Origin: DATARH01 sp035935235
GTDB lineage: Bacteria > Pseudomonadota > Alphaproteobacteria > ATCC43930 > CGMCC-115725
Direction of reading: 5' to 3'
Assembly (NCBI GenBank): GCA_035935235.1
Contig: DASYXG010000027.1
Coordinates: 1-5,812, forward strand
Length of the DNA stretch: 5,812 nt
Shown here: positions 1 to 5,357 of the stretch, in pieces
How the letters are laid out: every line of letters begins with the position of its first letter
How positions within the stretch are numbered: the first letter of the stretch is position 1
Position numbers and translations under genes: made by a program
Notes under the pieces: model-generated
Database searches by the model: none
The model's input: the letters and a program-made list of their open reading frames with translations, nothing else
Told to the model about the DNA's origin: nothing

Positions 1-34
1 CGCAATTCCCGATATCCGGCTTGTCTACCTGGGG

Positions 35-55
35 AGGGCCGCTAAGATCGGCCCT
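35..55 (+). promoter_or_regulatory. Possible leader stem-loop upstream of the DUF1993 gene
   Basis: AGGGCCG (35-41) is the reverse complement of CGGCCCT (49-55), giving a 7-bp stem with a 7-nt loop. A weak promoter-like pair, TTGTCT (21-26) and TAAGAT (43-48) with 16 nt between, overlaps it, so the dyad could instead be an operator or the end of an upstream terminator. No T-run follows it. Such short GC dyads arise by chance in GC-rich DNA. Confidence 0.22.
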
Positions 56-90
56 GATCGATTTCCCCAACCTCCACAAAGGAGCGTTCC

Positions 91-603
91 ATGGCAGTCA
101 CGTTGTATAGCGGCTTTGTGCCGGTGTGCGTGCAGCTCTTGACCGGCCTCAAGACCGTGCTGAAGAAGGGCGAGGAACACGCCACCGCGCAAAAATGGGA
201 TACCGCCGTGGTGCTGAACCTGCGGTTCTATCCCGACATGTTCCCGCTCGAGCGTCAGGTCCGGCAGGTCTGCAATCACGCGCTCGGCGCCGCCCGGGTC
301 GCCGGCATCGATCTGCCGTCGCTGCCCGACCAGGACAACAGCTTCGCCGAGATCCAGGCGCGCATCGACAAGGTCATCGACTGCCTGAAAGGGCTGCGGG
401 CCAACCAGATCGACGGCAAGGACGACGCGCCGGTCACCGTGACCATCGGCGGCCAGCCGCAGACGCTCACGGGCCAGAACTACCTCTACCATTTCGCGAT
501 GCTGCAGGTGCAGTTCCACGCGACGACGGCCTACGACATCCTCCGCGGCGTCGGCGTCGCCATCGGCAAGCGCGACTATCTGGGCCCGCGGCCGACGAAC
601 TAG
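91..603 (+). CDS. DUF1993 family protein
   Basis: The 170-residue product matches the DUF1993 family, small helical proteins of unknown biochemical role that are usually grouped near DinB-like four-helix bundles; the length is normal for the family. Supporting segments are RFYPDMFPLERQV (residues 46-58), the mid-protein stretch with alternating acidic residues around LPDQDNSFAEIQARI, and a C-terminal part with FHATTAYDILRG (H143) followed by IGKRDYLG. His64, His134 and His143 are the notable histidines, but I cannot say whether they bind metal. There is no signal peptide or membrane segment, so it should be cytoplasmic. The ATG is supported by AAGGAG at 79-84, six bases upstream. The gene stands alone on its strand and converges on the SDR gene across a palindrome-rich spacer. 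The family call is confident; no function can be given. Confidence 0.9.
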   Translation: MAVTLYSGFVPVCVQLLTGLKTVLKKGEEHATAQKWDTAVVLNLRFYPDMFPLERQVRQVCNHALGAARVAGIDLPSLPDQDNSFAEIQARIDKVIDCLKGLRANQIDGKDDAPVTVTIGGQPQTLTGQNYLYHFAMLQVQFHATTAYDILRGVGVAIGKRDYLGPRPTN

Positions 604-614
604 CGGCTCCCTTT

Positions 615-709
615 CCGTCATGCCCGGCCCCCGGAACAGCCCGTTAGGGCTGGCTGTCCGGGGGTTCCGGGCATCCACGTGGATGGCCGGGACTTCCCGG
701 CCATGACGG
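615..709. repeat. Palindrome-rich intergenic block between convergent genes
   Basis: This block fills the gap between the two 3' ends. Its outer edges CCGTCATG (615-622) and CATGACGG (702-709) are reverse complements. Inside are three further dyads. CCCCCGG (628-634) pairs with CCGGGGG (658-664) and continues as ACAGCC (636-641) with GGCTGT (652-657), with one bulged A. CATCCACGTGGATG (672-685) is a perfect palindrome. ATGGCCGGGA (683-692) pairs with TCCCGGCCAT (695-704). No T-tract follows on either strand, so it is not a textbook intrinsic terminator, although it could slow polymerase in both directions. The wording of the edges is like short extragenic repeats common in Bradyrhizobium-type genomes (from memory, not searched). 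Confidence 0.65.
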
Positions 710-725
710 TTTGTGGGGTGAGCCC

Positions 726-1484
726 CTAACCCCGCCCGATATAGGGCATCTTGGTCGCCATCACCGTCATGAACTGGACGTTGGCGTCTAAGGGCAGGCT
801 CGCCATATAGCGCACCCCGTTGGCGACATGGCGCACGTCGATCCGCGCCTCGGCCTCGACCTTGCCGGTCGCCTGCAGCCGGCCGACAGAGGTGTCGGTG
901 TTGCGCTCGGTCGCGGCGTTGCCGATGTCGATCTGGCCGCAGGCGATGTCGAGCCCGCGCCCATCGAGCGACAGCGAGCGGGTGAGCCCGGTCAGCGCGT
1001 GCTTGGTCGCGACATAGGGGGTCGAGTTCCGCCGTGGCACATGCGCCGAGACCGAGCCGTTATTGATGATGCGGCCGCCACGCGGGTCCTGCTCCTTCAT
1101 CATGCGGAACGCGTGCTGGGCGCAAAGGAATGAGCCGGTCAGGTTGGTCTGCACCACGTTCATCCATTGCTCATAGGTCAGATCCTCGAAGGGGATGCCG
1201 CGGGTGCTGGTTCCGGCATTGTTGAACAATAGATCGATCCGGCCATAGGTCTGCTTTACCGTATCGAACAGCGCCGCGATCGAGTCTTTGTCAGTGACAT
1301 CGGTCGGCACTGCCAGCGTGCGCGGCGGCGGGGCGTTGGCGAGCGTCGCCGTCTCCTCGAGCATGTCCTTGCGCCGCCCGGCGAGAACCACGGTCCAGCC
1401 GTCTTCGAGCAGCGCATGCGCCGTGGCGCGGCCGATGCCGCTGCCGGCCCCGGTGATCACGGCGATTTGTCCTGGCGTCGCCAT
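726..1484 (-). CDS. SDR family NAD(P)-dependent oxidoreductase
   Basis: This 252-residue protein is a classical short-chain dehydrogenase/reductase, at the normal length. In order it has the cofactor motif TGAGSGIG (11-18), AGRR at 35-38 (basic residues after the second strand, favouring NADP), DV at 62-63, NNAG at 88-91, Asn114 in VVQTNLTG, and the catalytic Ser144, Tyr157 and Lys161 (YVATK). The whole Asn-Ser-Tyr-Lys set is present, so it should be active, but the substrate cannot be read from sequence. The usual Pro-Gly after the sixth strand is replaced by CGQIDIGNAATE (182-193), a variant I associate with a subgroup of bacterial SDRs. An upstream in-frame ATG at 1550 would add 22 residues without SDR character; the ATG at 1484 is preferred because AAGGGAG (1493-1499) lies eight bases before it and the protein then starts just ahead of the first Rossmann strand. 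It is divergent from the small membrane protein gene. Confidence 0.93.
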   Translation of the reverse strand: MATPGQIAVITGAGSGIGRATAHALLEDGWTVVLAGRRKDMLEETATLANAPPPRTLAVPTDVTDKDSIAALFDTVKQTYGRIDLLFNNAGTSTRGIPFEDLTYEQWMNVVQTNLTGSFLCAQHAFRMMKEQDPRGGRIINNGSVSAHVPRRNSTPYVATKHALTGLTRSLSLDGRGLDIACGQIDIGNAATERNTDTSVGRLQATGKVEAEARIDVRHVANGVRYMASLPLDANVQFMTVMATKMPYIGRG

Positions 1485-1492
1485 CCCTTGAA

Positions 1493-1499
1493 CTCCCTT
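1493..1499 (-). promoter_or_regulatory. Ribosome binding site that fixes the SDR start
   Basis: On the minus strand AAGGGAG lies eight bases before the ATG at 1484. A second AAGGG directly abuts the ATG and is too close to serve. This supports the 252-residue form over the longer form starting at 1550. Confidence 0.6.
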
Positions 1500-1545
1500 G
1501 TGGCTGGACCCTTGCGCGCCATCTTTCCGCGCGACTTGGCCCGAG

Positions 1546-1591
1546 GGCAATTGCCATGTGCCGCCCGATGCCCCACATCAAAGGCGGCACA
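1546..1591. promoter_or_regulatory. Divergent control region with two dyads
   Basis: The 124-base gap between the divergent SDR and membrane-protein genes must hold both promoters. It contains a perfect 10-bp palindrome, GGCAATTGCC (1546-1555), and directly next to it a 9-bp inverted repeat, TGTGCCGCC (1557-1565) with GGCGGCACA (1583-1591), separated by 17 bases. The second dyad ends 17 bases before the ATG at 1609, so it could be an operator or a leader hairpin near the ribosome binding site. I see no convincing -35/-10 pair on either strand and no adjacent regulator gene. The function is inferred from position only. Confidence 0.35.
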
Positions 1592-1608
1592 GCGAGAAAG
1601 CCCACTCT

Positions 1609-1896
1609 ATGAGCGAACCGTCGAACCGCCGGCCCGAGCCCGAGATCATCCCGCCCGGCGCGCCTTTGCCGCATGGCTCGCGGGTCTGGGTGGCGAGCGA
1701 CATGCGCGGCACGCAGCAAATCTATGTCAGGCCAATCGGTCCGGTCGGCATGGCGTTGCTGGCGCTCGGGGCTGGTGTCATTGCCGCATTCTTGATTGTC
1801 TTTCTCCTGGGCGCCGCGGTGTTCGGCTTGGCGGCGATCGGCGTGCTGACGATTATCGGCATCATCGCAGGACTCTTGCGCGGGCCAGCACGCTAG
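1609..1896 (+). CDS. Small hypothetical membrane protein
   Basis: The product is a 95-residue protein I do not recognise. Residues 1-45 are polar and Pro-rich (PEPEIIPPGAPLP at 9-21), followed by SRVWVASDMRGTQQIYVRPIGP (24-45). Residues 46-67 and 69-90 are two very hydrophobic stretches rich in Gly, Ala, Leu and Ile, likely two transmembrane helices separated only by a Gly, so a tight hairpin in the inner membrane. It ends in a short basic tail (RGPAR). The open frame extends upstream to a possible ATG at 1498, but that part runs through the palindromic control region and has no protein character, so the ATG at 1609 is chosen. The ribosome binding site is weak (AGCGAGAAAG, 1591-1600). Its stop codon, TAG 1894-1896, lies inside the first base pairs of the palindromic element that follows. 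No catalytic motif is visible. Confidence 0.75.
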   Translation: MSEPSNRRPEPEIIPPGAPLPHGSRVWVASDMRGTQQIYVRPIGPVGMALLALGAGVIAAFLIVFLLGAAVFGLAAIGVLTIIGIIAGLLRGPAR

Positions 1897-1967
1897 TGTG
1901 CCGAATCCGAAATTCGTCAGGGCTCGGGGCAGGTTCAGTACGAATTTCGGATTCGAAAGCACACTAG
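1893..1967. repeat. Palindromic element 1 of a related pair
   Basis: CTAGTGTGC (1893-1901) pairs with GCACACTAG (1959-1967), and CGAATCCGAAATTCGT (1902-1917) pairs perfectly with ACGAATTTCGGATTCG (1940-1955). This gives 25 paired bases with a three-base AAA bulge (1956-1958) on the 3' arm and a 22-base loop (1918-1939). It begins in the stop codon of the preceding gene. It could act as a terminator-like hairpin without a U-run, or be a short palindromic mobile element. The CTAG at both ends could be a target duplication or simply part of the stem. Confidence 0.85.
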
Positions 1968-1981
1968 TAACTTTAAGAAAT

Positions 1982-2059
1982 CTCATGTGGTTTTCGGATT
2001 TGAAGTTCGCTAACGGGCCTGCCATCAACGCTATGCGAACTTCAAATCCACCACATGAG
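1982..2059. repeat. Palindromic element 2, inverted relative to element 1
   Basis: CTCATGTGG (1982-1990) pairs with CCACATGAG (2051-2059), and GGATTTGAAGTTCGC (1996-2010) pairs with GCGAACTTCAAATCC (2035-2049). That is 24 paired bases around a 24-base loop, with an asymmetric internal loop (TTTTC at 1991-1995 against A2050). The plan is the same as element 1: a 9-bp outer stem, a T-rich bulge, a 15-16-bp inner stem, and a 22-24-base loop. Its T-rich arm faces the 14-base spacer, as does that of element 1, so the two copies point in opposite directions. The ATG at 2055 lies in its right arm. Confidence 0.85.
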
Positions 2060-2086
2060 CCGTTACGCTAAGCCCCGCGACCAACC

Positions 2087-2093
2087 GGGGGAG
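2087..2093 (+). promoter_or_regulatory. Ribosome binding site for the GTG start of the CoA transferase
   Basis: GGGGGAG ends six bases before GTG at 2100. The alternative ATG at 2055 has only an A/C-rich sequence before it and lies within a palindrome arm. This site therefore favours the GTG. Confidence 0.65.
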
Positions 2094-2099
2094 TGTGCG

Positions 2100-3290
2100 G
2101 TGGCTGGGGTACTCGATGGCATCCGCGTCCTCGATTTCGGACGCTACATCGCCGGACCGTTTTGCGCGGCGCTGCTGGGCGATCTCGGCGCCGAGGTGAT
2201 CCGCATCGAGCGGCGCGAAGGCGGCGAGGATCGCGGGATGATCCCGGTCGGCGCCGGGCCGGGCGGCGGCGGCGCGATGTTTATCGCGATGAACCGCAAC
2301 AAGCTCGGGATGACCCTCGACCCCGCCGCGCCCAAGGGCCGCGAGATCGTCAAGAAACTGGTCGCCACCGCCGATGTCGTTGTCGCCAACCTGCCGCCGC
2401 GCGTGCTGCGCTCGCTGGCGCTCGACCTCGACAGCCTGCGCCAGACCAAGCCCGACATCATCCTTACCACCGTCACCGGCTTTGGCGCCGGTGGCCGGCT
2501 CAGCCACAAGCACGGCTTCGACGGCATCGGCCAGGCGATGAGCGGCGCGGTCTTCCTCTCGGGGTTCCCCGACCAGCCGATCATGACCAAGGTGCCGTGG
2601 GTCGATTTCGGCACCGCGTTCCTGTCGGCGTTCGGTACGCTGGCGGCGCTGATGGAGCGCGGCAAGACCGGGCGCGGGCAAAAGGTCGAGGGTGCGCTGT
2701 TGCGCACTGCGACCGCGATCTCGAACGCTGTGCTGATGGAGCAGGCGCTGACCGGGGTCAACCGGGTCGCGACCGTCAATCGCGGCTTCAACAACGCGCC
2801 GGGCGACGTCTATCGCTGCAAGGACGGCTGGATCGTCACCACCGTGATCGGCCCCTATATGTTCGGTCGCTGGTGCGAGATGGTCGGCGAGCCGGCTTGG
2901 GCCTCCGACCCGCGCTTTCAGGACGACCAGGCGCGCGCCGACAACGGCGCGGCAATTACCCAGCGGATGTCGGCGTGGTGCGCCGAGCGAAGCTGCCAGG
3001 AGGCGCTCGCCGCGCTCGAAAAGGCCAGCATCGTCGCCGGCCAGGTCTATTCGCCGCAGCAGGCGCTGGAGGAGCCGCACATCCGCGAGGCCGGGCTGCT
3101 CGCCGAGCGCGAATTTCCCGGTATTCCCGGCACCGTGCCGCTGGCGCCGACCCCGATCGACCTGTCGGAGACCCCCGGCGCCTATCGCCGCCGCGCTCCG
3201 CTCATTGGCGAGCATACGGATGAAATACTGGCGAGCTTAGGCTACCGCGCCGCCGAGATCGCGGCGTTGCACCAGGAGAAAATCGTCTAG
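2100..3290 (+). CDS. CaiB/BaiF CoA-transferase family protein (class III)
   Basis: The 396-residue product is a family III CoA transferase, which moves CoA from an acyl-CoA donor to a carboxylic acid through an enzyme-bound anhydride on an aspartate; the length is normal. It opens with the family signature LDGIRVLDFGRYIAGPF (5-21), then LLGDLGAEVIRIE, NRNKLGMTLD and the typical VVVANLPP segment. Asp141, in HGFDGIGQAMSG, is at the place of the catalytic aspartate. VPWVDFGTAFLSAFGTLAAL and PGDVYRCKDGWI follow, and the C-terminal motif GEHTDEIL begins at residue 370. It should act as an interlocked cytoplasmic dimer. GTG at 2100 is chosen because GGGGGAG lies six bases upstream and the protein then starts at the family's usual N-terminus; ATG at 2055 would add 15 unrelated residues. 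It is first in a three-gene operon, 12 bases from the next gene. The acid and CoA donor cannot be named from sequence; formyl-CoA transferase or carnitine-type activity should not be assumed. Confidence 0.93.
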   Translation: MAGVLDGIRVLDFGRYIAGPFCAALLGDLGAEVIRIERREGGEDRGMIPVGAGPGGGGAMFIAMNRNKLGMTLDPAAPKGREIVKKLVATADVVVANLPPRVLRSLALDLDSLRQTKPDIILTTVTGFGAGGRLSHKHGFDGIGQAMSGAVFLSGFPDQPIMTKVPWVDFGTAFLSAFGTLAALMERGKTGRGQKVEGALLRTATAISNAVLMEQALTGVNRVATVNRGFNNAPGDVYRCKDGWIVTTVIGPYMFGRWCEMVGEPAWASDPRFQDDQARADNGAAITQRMSAWCAERSCQEALAALEKASIVAGQVYSPQQALEEPHIREAGLLAEREFPGIPGTVPLAPTPIDLSETPGAYRRRAPLIGEHTDEILASLGYRAAEIAALHQEKIV

Positions 3291-3302
3291 GAGGAGGAAC
3301 CC

Positions 3303-3875
3303 ATGGCTGCCGACCCCAACAAGATCATCCTGACCGGCGAGAACCCGTTTATCCGCCTGTCGCCGACCGGCGCCGAGCCGTTCACCACCAACGCCAGCTT
3401 CTGGCGGATCATCACCTGTCCCGCCGGGCCGGGTCATGTGCTCTATCTCAAGAGCGAGCTGACCGAGAACCGCTGGCGTATTTACTCGGACAACATCGCC
3501 ATGGCGCGCTGGCTGCAGACGACGGTGCAGGGGATGCTCAACCCCGAGACCGCCGACGTGACGATCCCGGTGCACGACGCCGAGTTCAGCAAATCCGGCG
3601 ACCCGCGCTATTTCTGGACCGAGACTGCGCTGACCGGCGAGGGCGAGGTCAGCCTCACCTGGTACTGGATCGGCGAGCCGATGCTGATCCACACCAACCC
3701 GGGCGAAGGCGGGCGGAAATACGGCGTCTGCACGCTGCTGATCCCGGCCAACGGCGCGCGGCTGACCGTCGACGGCGTCCAAGCCGCCGGCAATGCGGTG
3801 CAGGTCGAGCGTGAAGGCCGGCCGTTCAGCACCTGCTGCCTGGCGTTCTCGGAGAGCTGGACTGAAGCCCAATGA
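3303..3875 (+). CDS. Uncharacterised 190-residue protein in the CoA transferase-MmgE/PrpD operon
   Basis: I do not recognise a domain in this 190-residue protein. It is clearly a real gene: strong GGAGGAGG-type ribosome binding site just after the upstream stop (3291-3298), a 12-base gap to the CoA transferase, and an ATGA overlap with the MmgE/PrpD gene. No signal peptide or membrane helix is visible, so it is probably cytoplasmic. It is rich in aromatic residues, especially Trp (WRIITCP, NRWRIYSDN, ARWLQTT, YFWTET, LTWYWIG, SESW), with alternating hydrophobic stretches that suggest a mostly beta fold, and it ends with a vicinal Cys178-Cys179 pair in FSTCCLAF. The aromatic-rich beta character would suit ligand binding, but that is a guess. 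Position and tight coupling imply it works in the same pathway, perhaps as an accessory subunit, a binding protein or an unrecognised enzyme. Confidence 0.88.
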   Translation: MAADPNKIILTGENPFIRLSPTGAEPFTTNASFWRIITCPAGPGHVLYLKSELTENRWRIYSDNIAMARWLQTTVQGMLNPETADVTIPVHDAEFSKSGDPRYFWTETALTGEGEVSLTWYWIGEPMLIHTNPGEGGRKYGVCTLLIPANGARLTVDGVQAAGNAVQVEREGRPFSTCCLAFSESWTEAQ

Positions 3876-5227
3876 GCCTCGCGCGCGACCTCGCCACGTT
3901 TTTCGCGCCGCTCGGATACGACGACCTGCCGCCGCGCGCCACCGATTACGCGGCGATGCTGATCGCCAGCACGCTCGCCAGCGCCGCGTGCGGCAAGGAC
4001 ATCGTCTCGGCGCGGATCGTGCGCGAGCTGGCGCGCGAGCGCGGCGGGGCACCGCAAGCCTCGCTATGGTTCGACGCCAGACCCAAGCTGCCTGCCGCCG
4101 AGGCGGCGCAGGTCAACGCGATCATGAGCGACGCCGCCGCGTCCGACGACAGCGATTTGCGCGCCATCGTCCATTGCGGCACGCCGCTGACCGCGACCGC
4201 GCTGGCGCTCGCGGAGCGCACCGGCGCTGCTGGACGCGAGGTGCTGGCGGCGATGGTGTGCGGTTACGAGGCGGCGGGACGGATCAGCGGCCCGGTCAGC
4301 CCGCAATTCCGCGAGCGCGGCCACCACGGCTCGACGATGGCGATTTTCGCCGCCGCGGTCGCGGCCGGAAAGCTGCTGAAGCTCGACGCCGACCGGCTGA
4401 CCCAGACGATCGCGCTGGCCGCGACCTCGGCGAGCGGGCTGGTCAAGGCCGCGGACACCAGTGTCGCCCGCGAGTACCACGCGAGCCTCGTGACCCGCGC
4501 CGGGATCGACGCGGCGCTGGCGGCGCAAAAGGGTTTCATCGCCGAGGAAACCGTTCTCGAAGGTCCGACCGGCTTCCTCAAGGTCTATGGCGGCATCGAT
4601 GTGACGAGCCTCGGCACATCCGCCGGCGACGATTGGGACATCCTCACCGACATGGCGGTCAAGCTAGTGCCGGGCGGGCATCCGTATCACGCCTTTGGCG
4701 AAGCCGCGGCCAACGCCGCGCGCGAGGGCAACATCGCCACGGAGGAGATCGAGAGCATCACCGTGTCGCGGCCGGGCCTCACCCGGCTCGGCGGCCCGAA
4801 GCACCCCAAAGACCTGATCGACATGGCGCACAGCCCGCATTACTTCACCGCCGCGGGCGCCGCCGACAAGCATTTCGGCTGGGTTCATTGCACACCGGAG
4901 AAGATCGCCGACCCCGTCATCCACCGGCTGATCGACAAGATCACCGTCGGCCCGCCACCAACCGAGAACGCCGGCCGCTACCGCCAGGGCGCGACGGTGA
5001 CGATCCGCACCACCGACGGGCGCTCGTCCACCGCCACCGTATTCCTGCCGCATGGCTCGGCGGCACTCGGCATCGACTGGGCCGATATCGAGGCGAAATA
5101 CCTGACGCTGATGCCGAATTCAGGGCTCAAGCAGAGCCAGATCGAGGCCAGTCTCGCGCTGATCCGCGATTTCCGGAACGCGACGACCGTCGCGCCGCTG
5201 ATCGCAGAAATCACCACCCCGGCGTAG
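3872..5227 (+). CDS. MmgE/PrpD family protein
   Basis: The 451-residue product belongs to the MmgE/PrpD superfamily, which includes 2-methylcitrate dehydratase, cis-aconitate decarboxylase and iminodisuccinate epimerase; the length is usual. The N-terminal part is helical, with DYAAMLIASTLASAACGKD, then His101 in VHCGTPLTATALALAE, where the family has an active-site His, followed by AAMVCGYEAAGRI. The family-like GHHGSTMAIFAAAVAAGKLL starts at Gly150. Lys264 and His273 in KLVPGGHPYHAFGEA match the conserved Lys-His pair at the start of the lid domain. The lid runs to about residue 395 (ATVTIRTTDGR, then TATVFLPHGS), and the C-terminal helices close the fold. It is cytoplasmic. The ATG overlaps the upstream TGA by four bases (ATGA) with a weak ribosome binding site, so translation is probably coupled. 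The substrate is unknown: there is no neighbouring methylcitrate synthase to support a true PrpD role, so the symbol is left blank. The stop codon begins a palindrome. Confidence 0.93.
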   Translation: MSLARDLATFFAPLGYDDLPPRATDYAAMLIASTLASAACGKDIVSARIVRELARERGGAPQASLWFDARPKLPAAEAAQVNAIMSDAAASDDSDLRAIVHCGTPLTATALALAERTGAAGREVLAAMVCGYEAAGRISGPVSPQFRERGHHGSTMAIFAAAVAAGKLLKLDADRLTQTIALAATSASGLVKAADTSVAREYHASLVTRAGIDAALAAQKGFIAEETVLEGPTGFLKVYGGIDVTSLGTSAGDDWDILTDMAVKLVPGGHPYHAFGEAAANAAREGNIATEEIESITVSRPGLTRLGGPKHPKDLIDMAHSPHYFTAAGAADKHFGWVHCTPEKIADPVIHRLIDKITVGPPPTENAGRYRQGATVTIRTTDGRSSTATVFLPHGSAALGIDWADIEAKYLTLMPNSGLKQSQIEASLALIRDFRNATTVAPLIAEITTPA

Positions 5228-5238
5228 GCCGGGGCCTA
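5225..5238. repeat. Palindrome containing the MmgE/PrpD stop codon
   Basis: TAGGCC (5225-5230) and GGCCTA (5233-5238) flank GG, and the TAG is the stop codon of the upstream gene. It is too short and lacks a T-run, so any termination role is uncertain. It may be part of the run of GC palindromes that follows. Confidence 0.4.
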
Positions 5239-5269
5239 TCCGTCGATCGCACGAACGGCTGACAAATGG

Positions 5270-5289
5270 GTCCCGGCTTTCGCCGGGAC
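5270..5289 (+). terminator. Terminator-like hairpin after the operon
   Basis: GTCCCGGC (5270-5277) pairs with GCCGGGAC (5282-5289) around a TTTC loop, an 8-bp GC stem 42 bases after the operon's last stop. No T-run follows, so it is at best an imperfect intrinsic terminator. The same kind of stem, GGGTCCCGGCTTTCGCCGGG with GACGAC after it, is to my memory a common extragenic repeat in alphaproteobacteria, so it may be a repeat that also ends transcription. Confidence 0.5.
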
Positions 5290-5299
5290 GACAAGTGTA

Positions 5300-5356
5300 G
5301 GCGGAAAAGCGCAGCGCCCTCCGCCAAACGCGACGGATGACGCTTCGCTTACCGCC
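5300..5356. repeat. Imperfect inverted repeat, likely extragenic repeat
   Basis: The left arm 5300-5325 (starts GGCGGAAAAGCG, ends TCCGCC) is similar to the reverse complement of 5331-5356 (starts GGCGGTAAGCGAAGCG). They agree along GGCGG-AA-GCG-AGCG-C-TCCG-C with a few substitutions and one gap. The left arm also holds its own small dyad, GGCGGA (5300-5305) with TCCGCC (5320-5325). The core GCGAAGCGTCATCCG resembles intergenic repeats I associate with Bradyrhizobium-type genomes. It ends one base before the stop of the AT-rich minus-strand gene and so separates two convergent transcription units. Confidence 0.6.
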
Positions 5357-5357
5357 G

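Noticed and set aside
25..678. Minus-strand open frame opposite the DUF1993 gene
   Set aside because: It has no recognisable domain, and the plus frame has the DUF1993 motifs and a good ribosome binding site.
1498..1608. N-terminal extension of the small membrane protein from an ATG at 1498
   Set aside because: The stretch is the divergent control region with two dyads and has no protein-like composition; ATG 1609 gives a compact Pro-rich plus two-helix protein.
1968..1981. Promoter for the operon in the A/T-rich spacer between the two palindromes
   Set aside because: The spacer is A/T-rich and well placed, but I could not find a -35/-10 pair with acceptable spacing, so no promoter is called.
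2031..3215. Long open frame on the minus strand opposite the CoA transferase
   Set aside because: Its translation is low-complexity Arg/Ala/Gly/Asp-rich with no recognisable motif, as expected opposite a GC-rich gene, and the plus strand carries clear family motifs.
3793..5262. Long plus-strand open frame overlapping the MmgE/PrpD gene
   Set aside because: The product is an Arg-rich, motif-free frame shadow, while the neighbouring frame encodes a full-length family protein with an ATGA junction.
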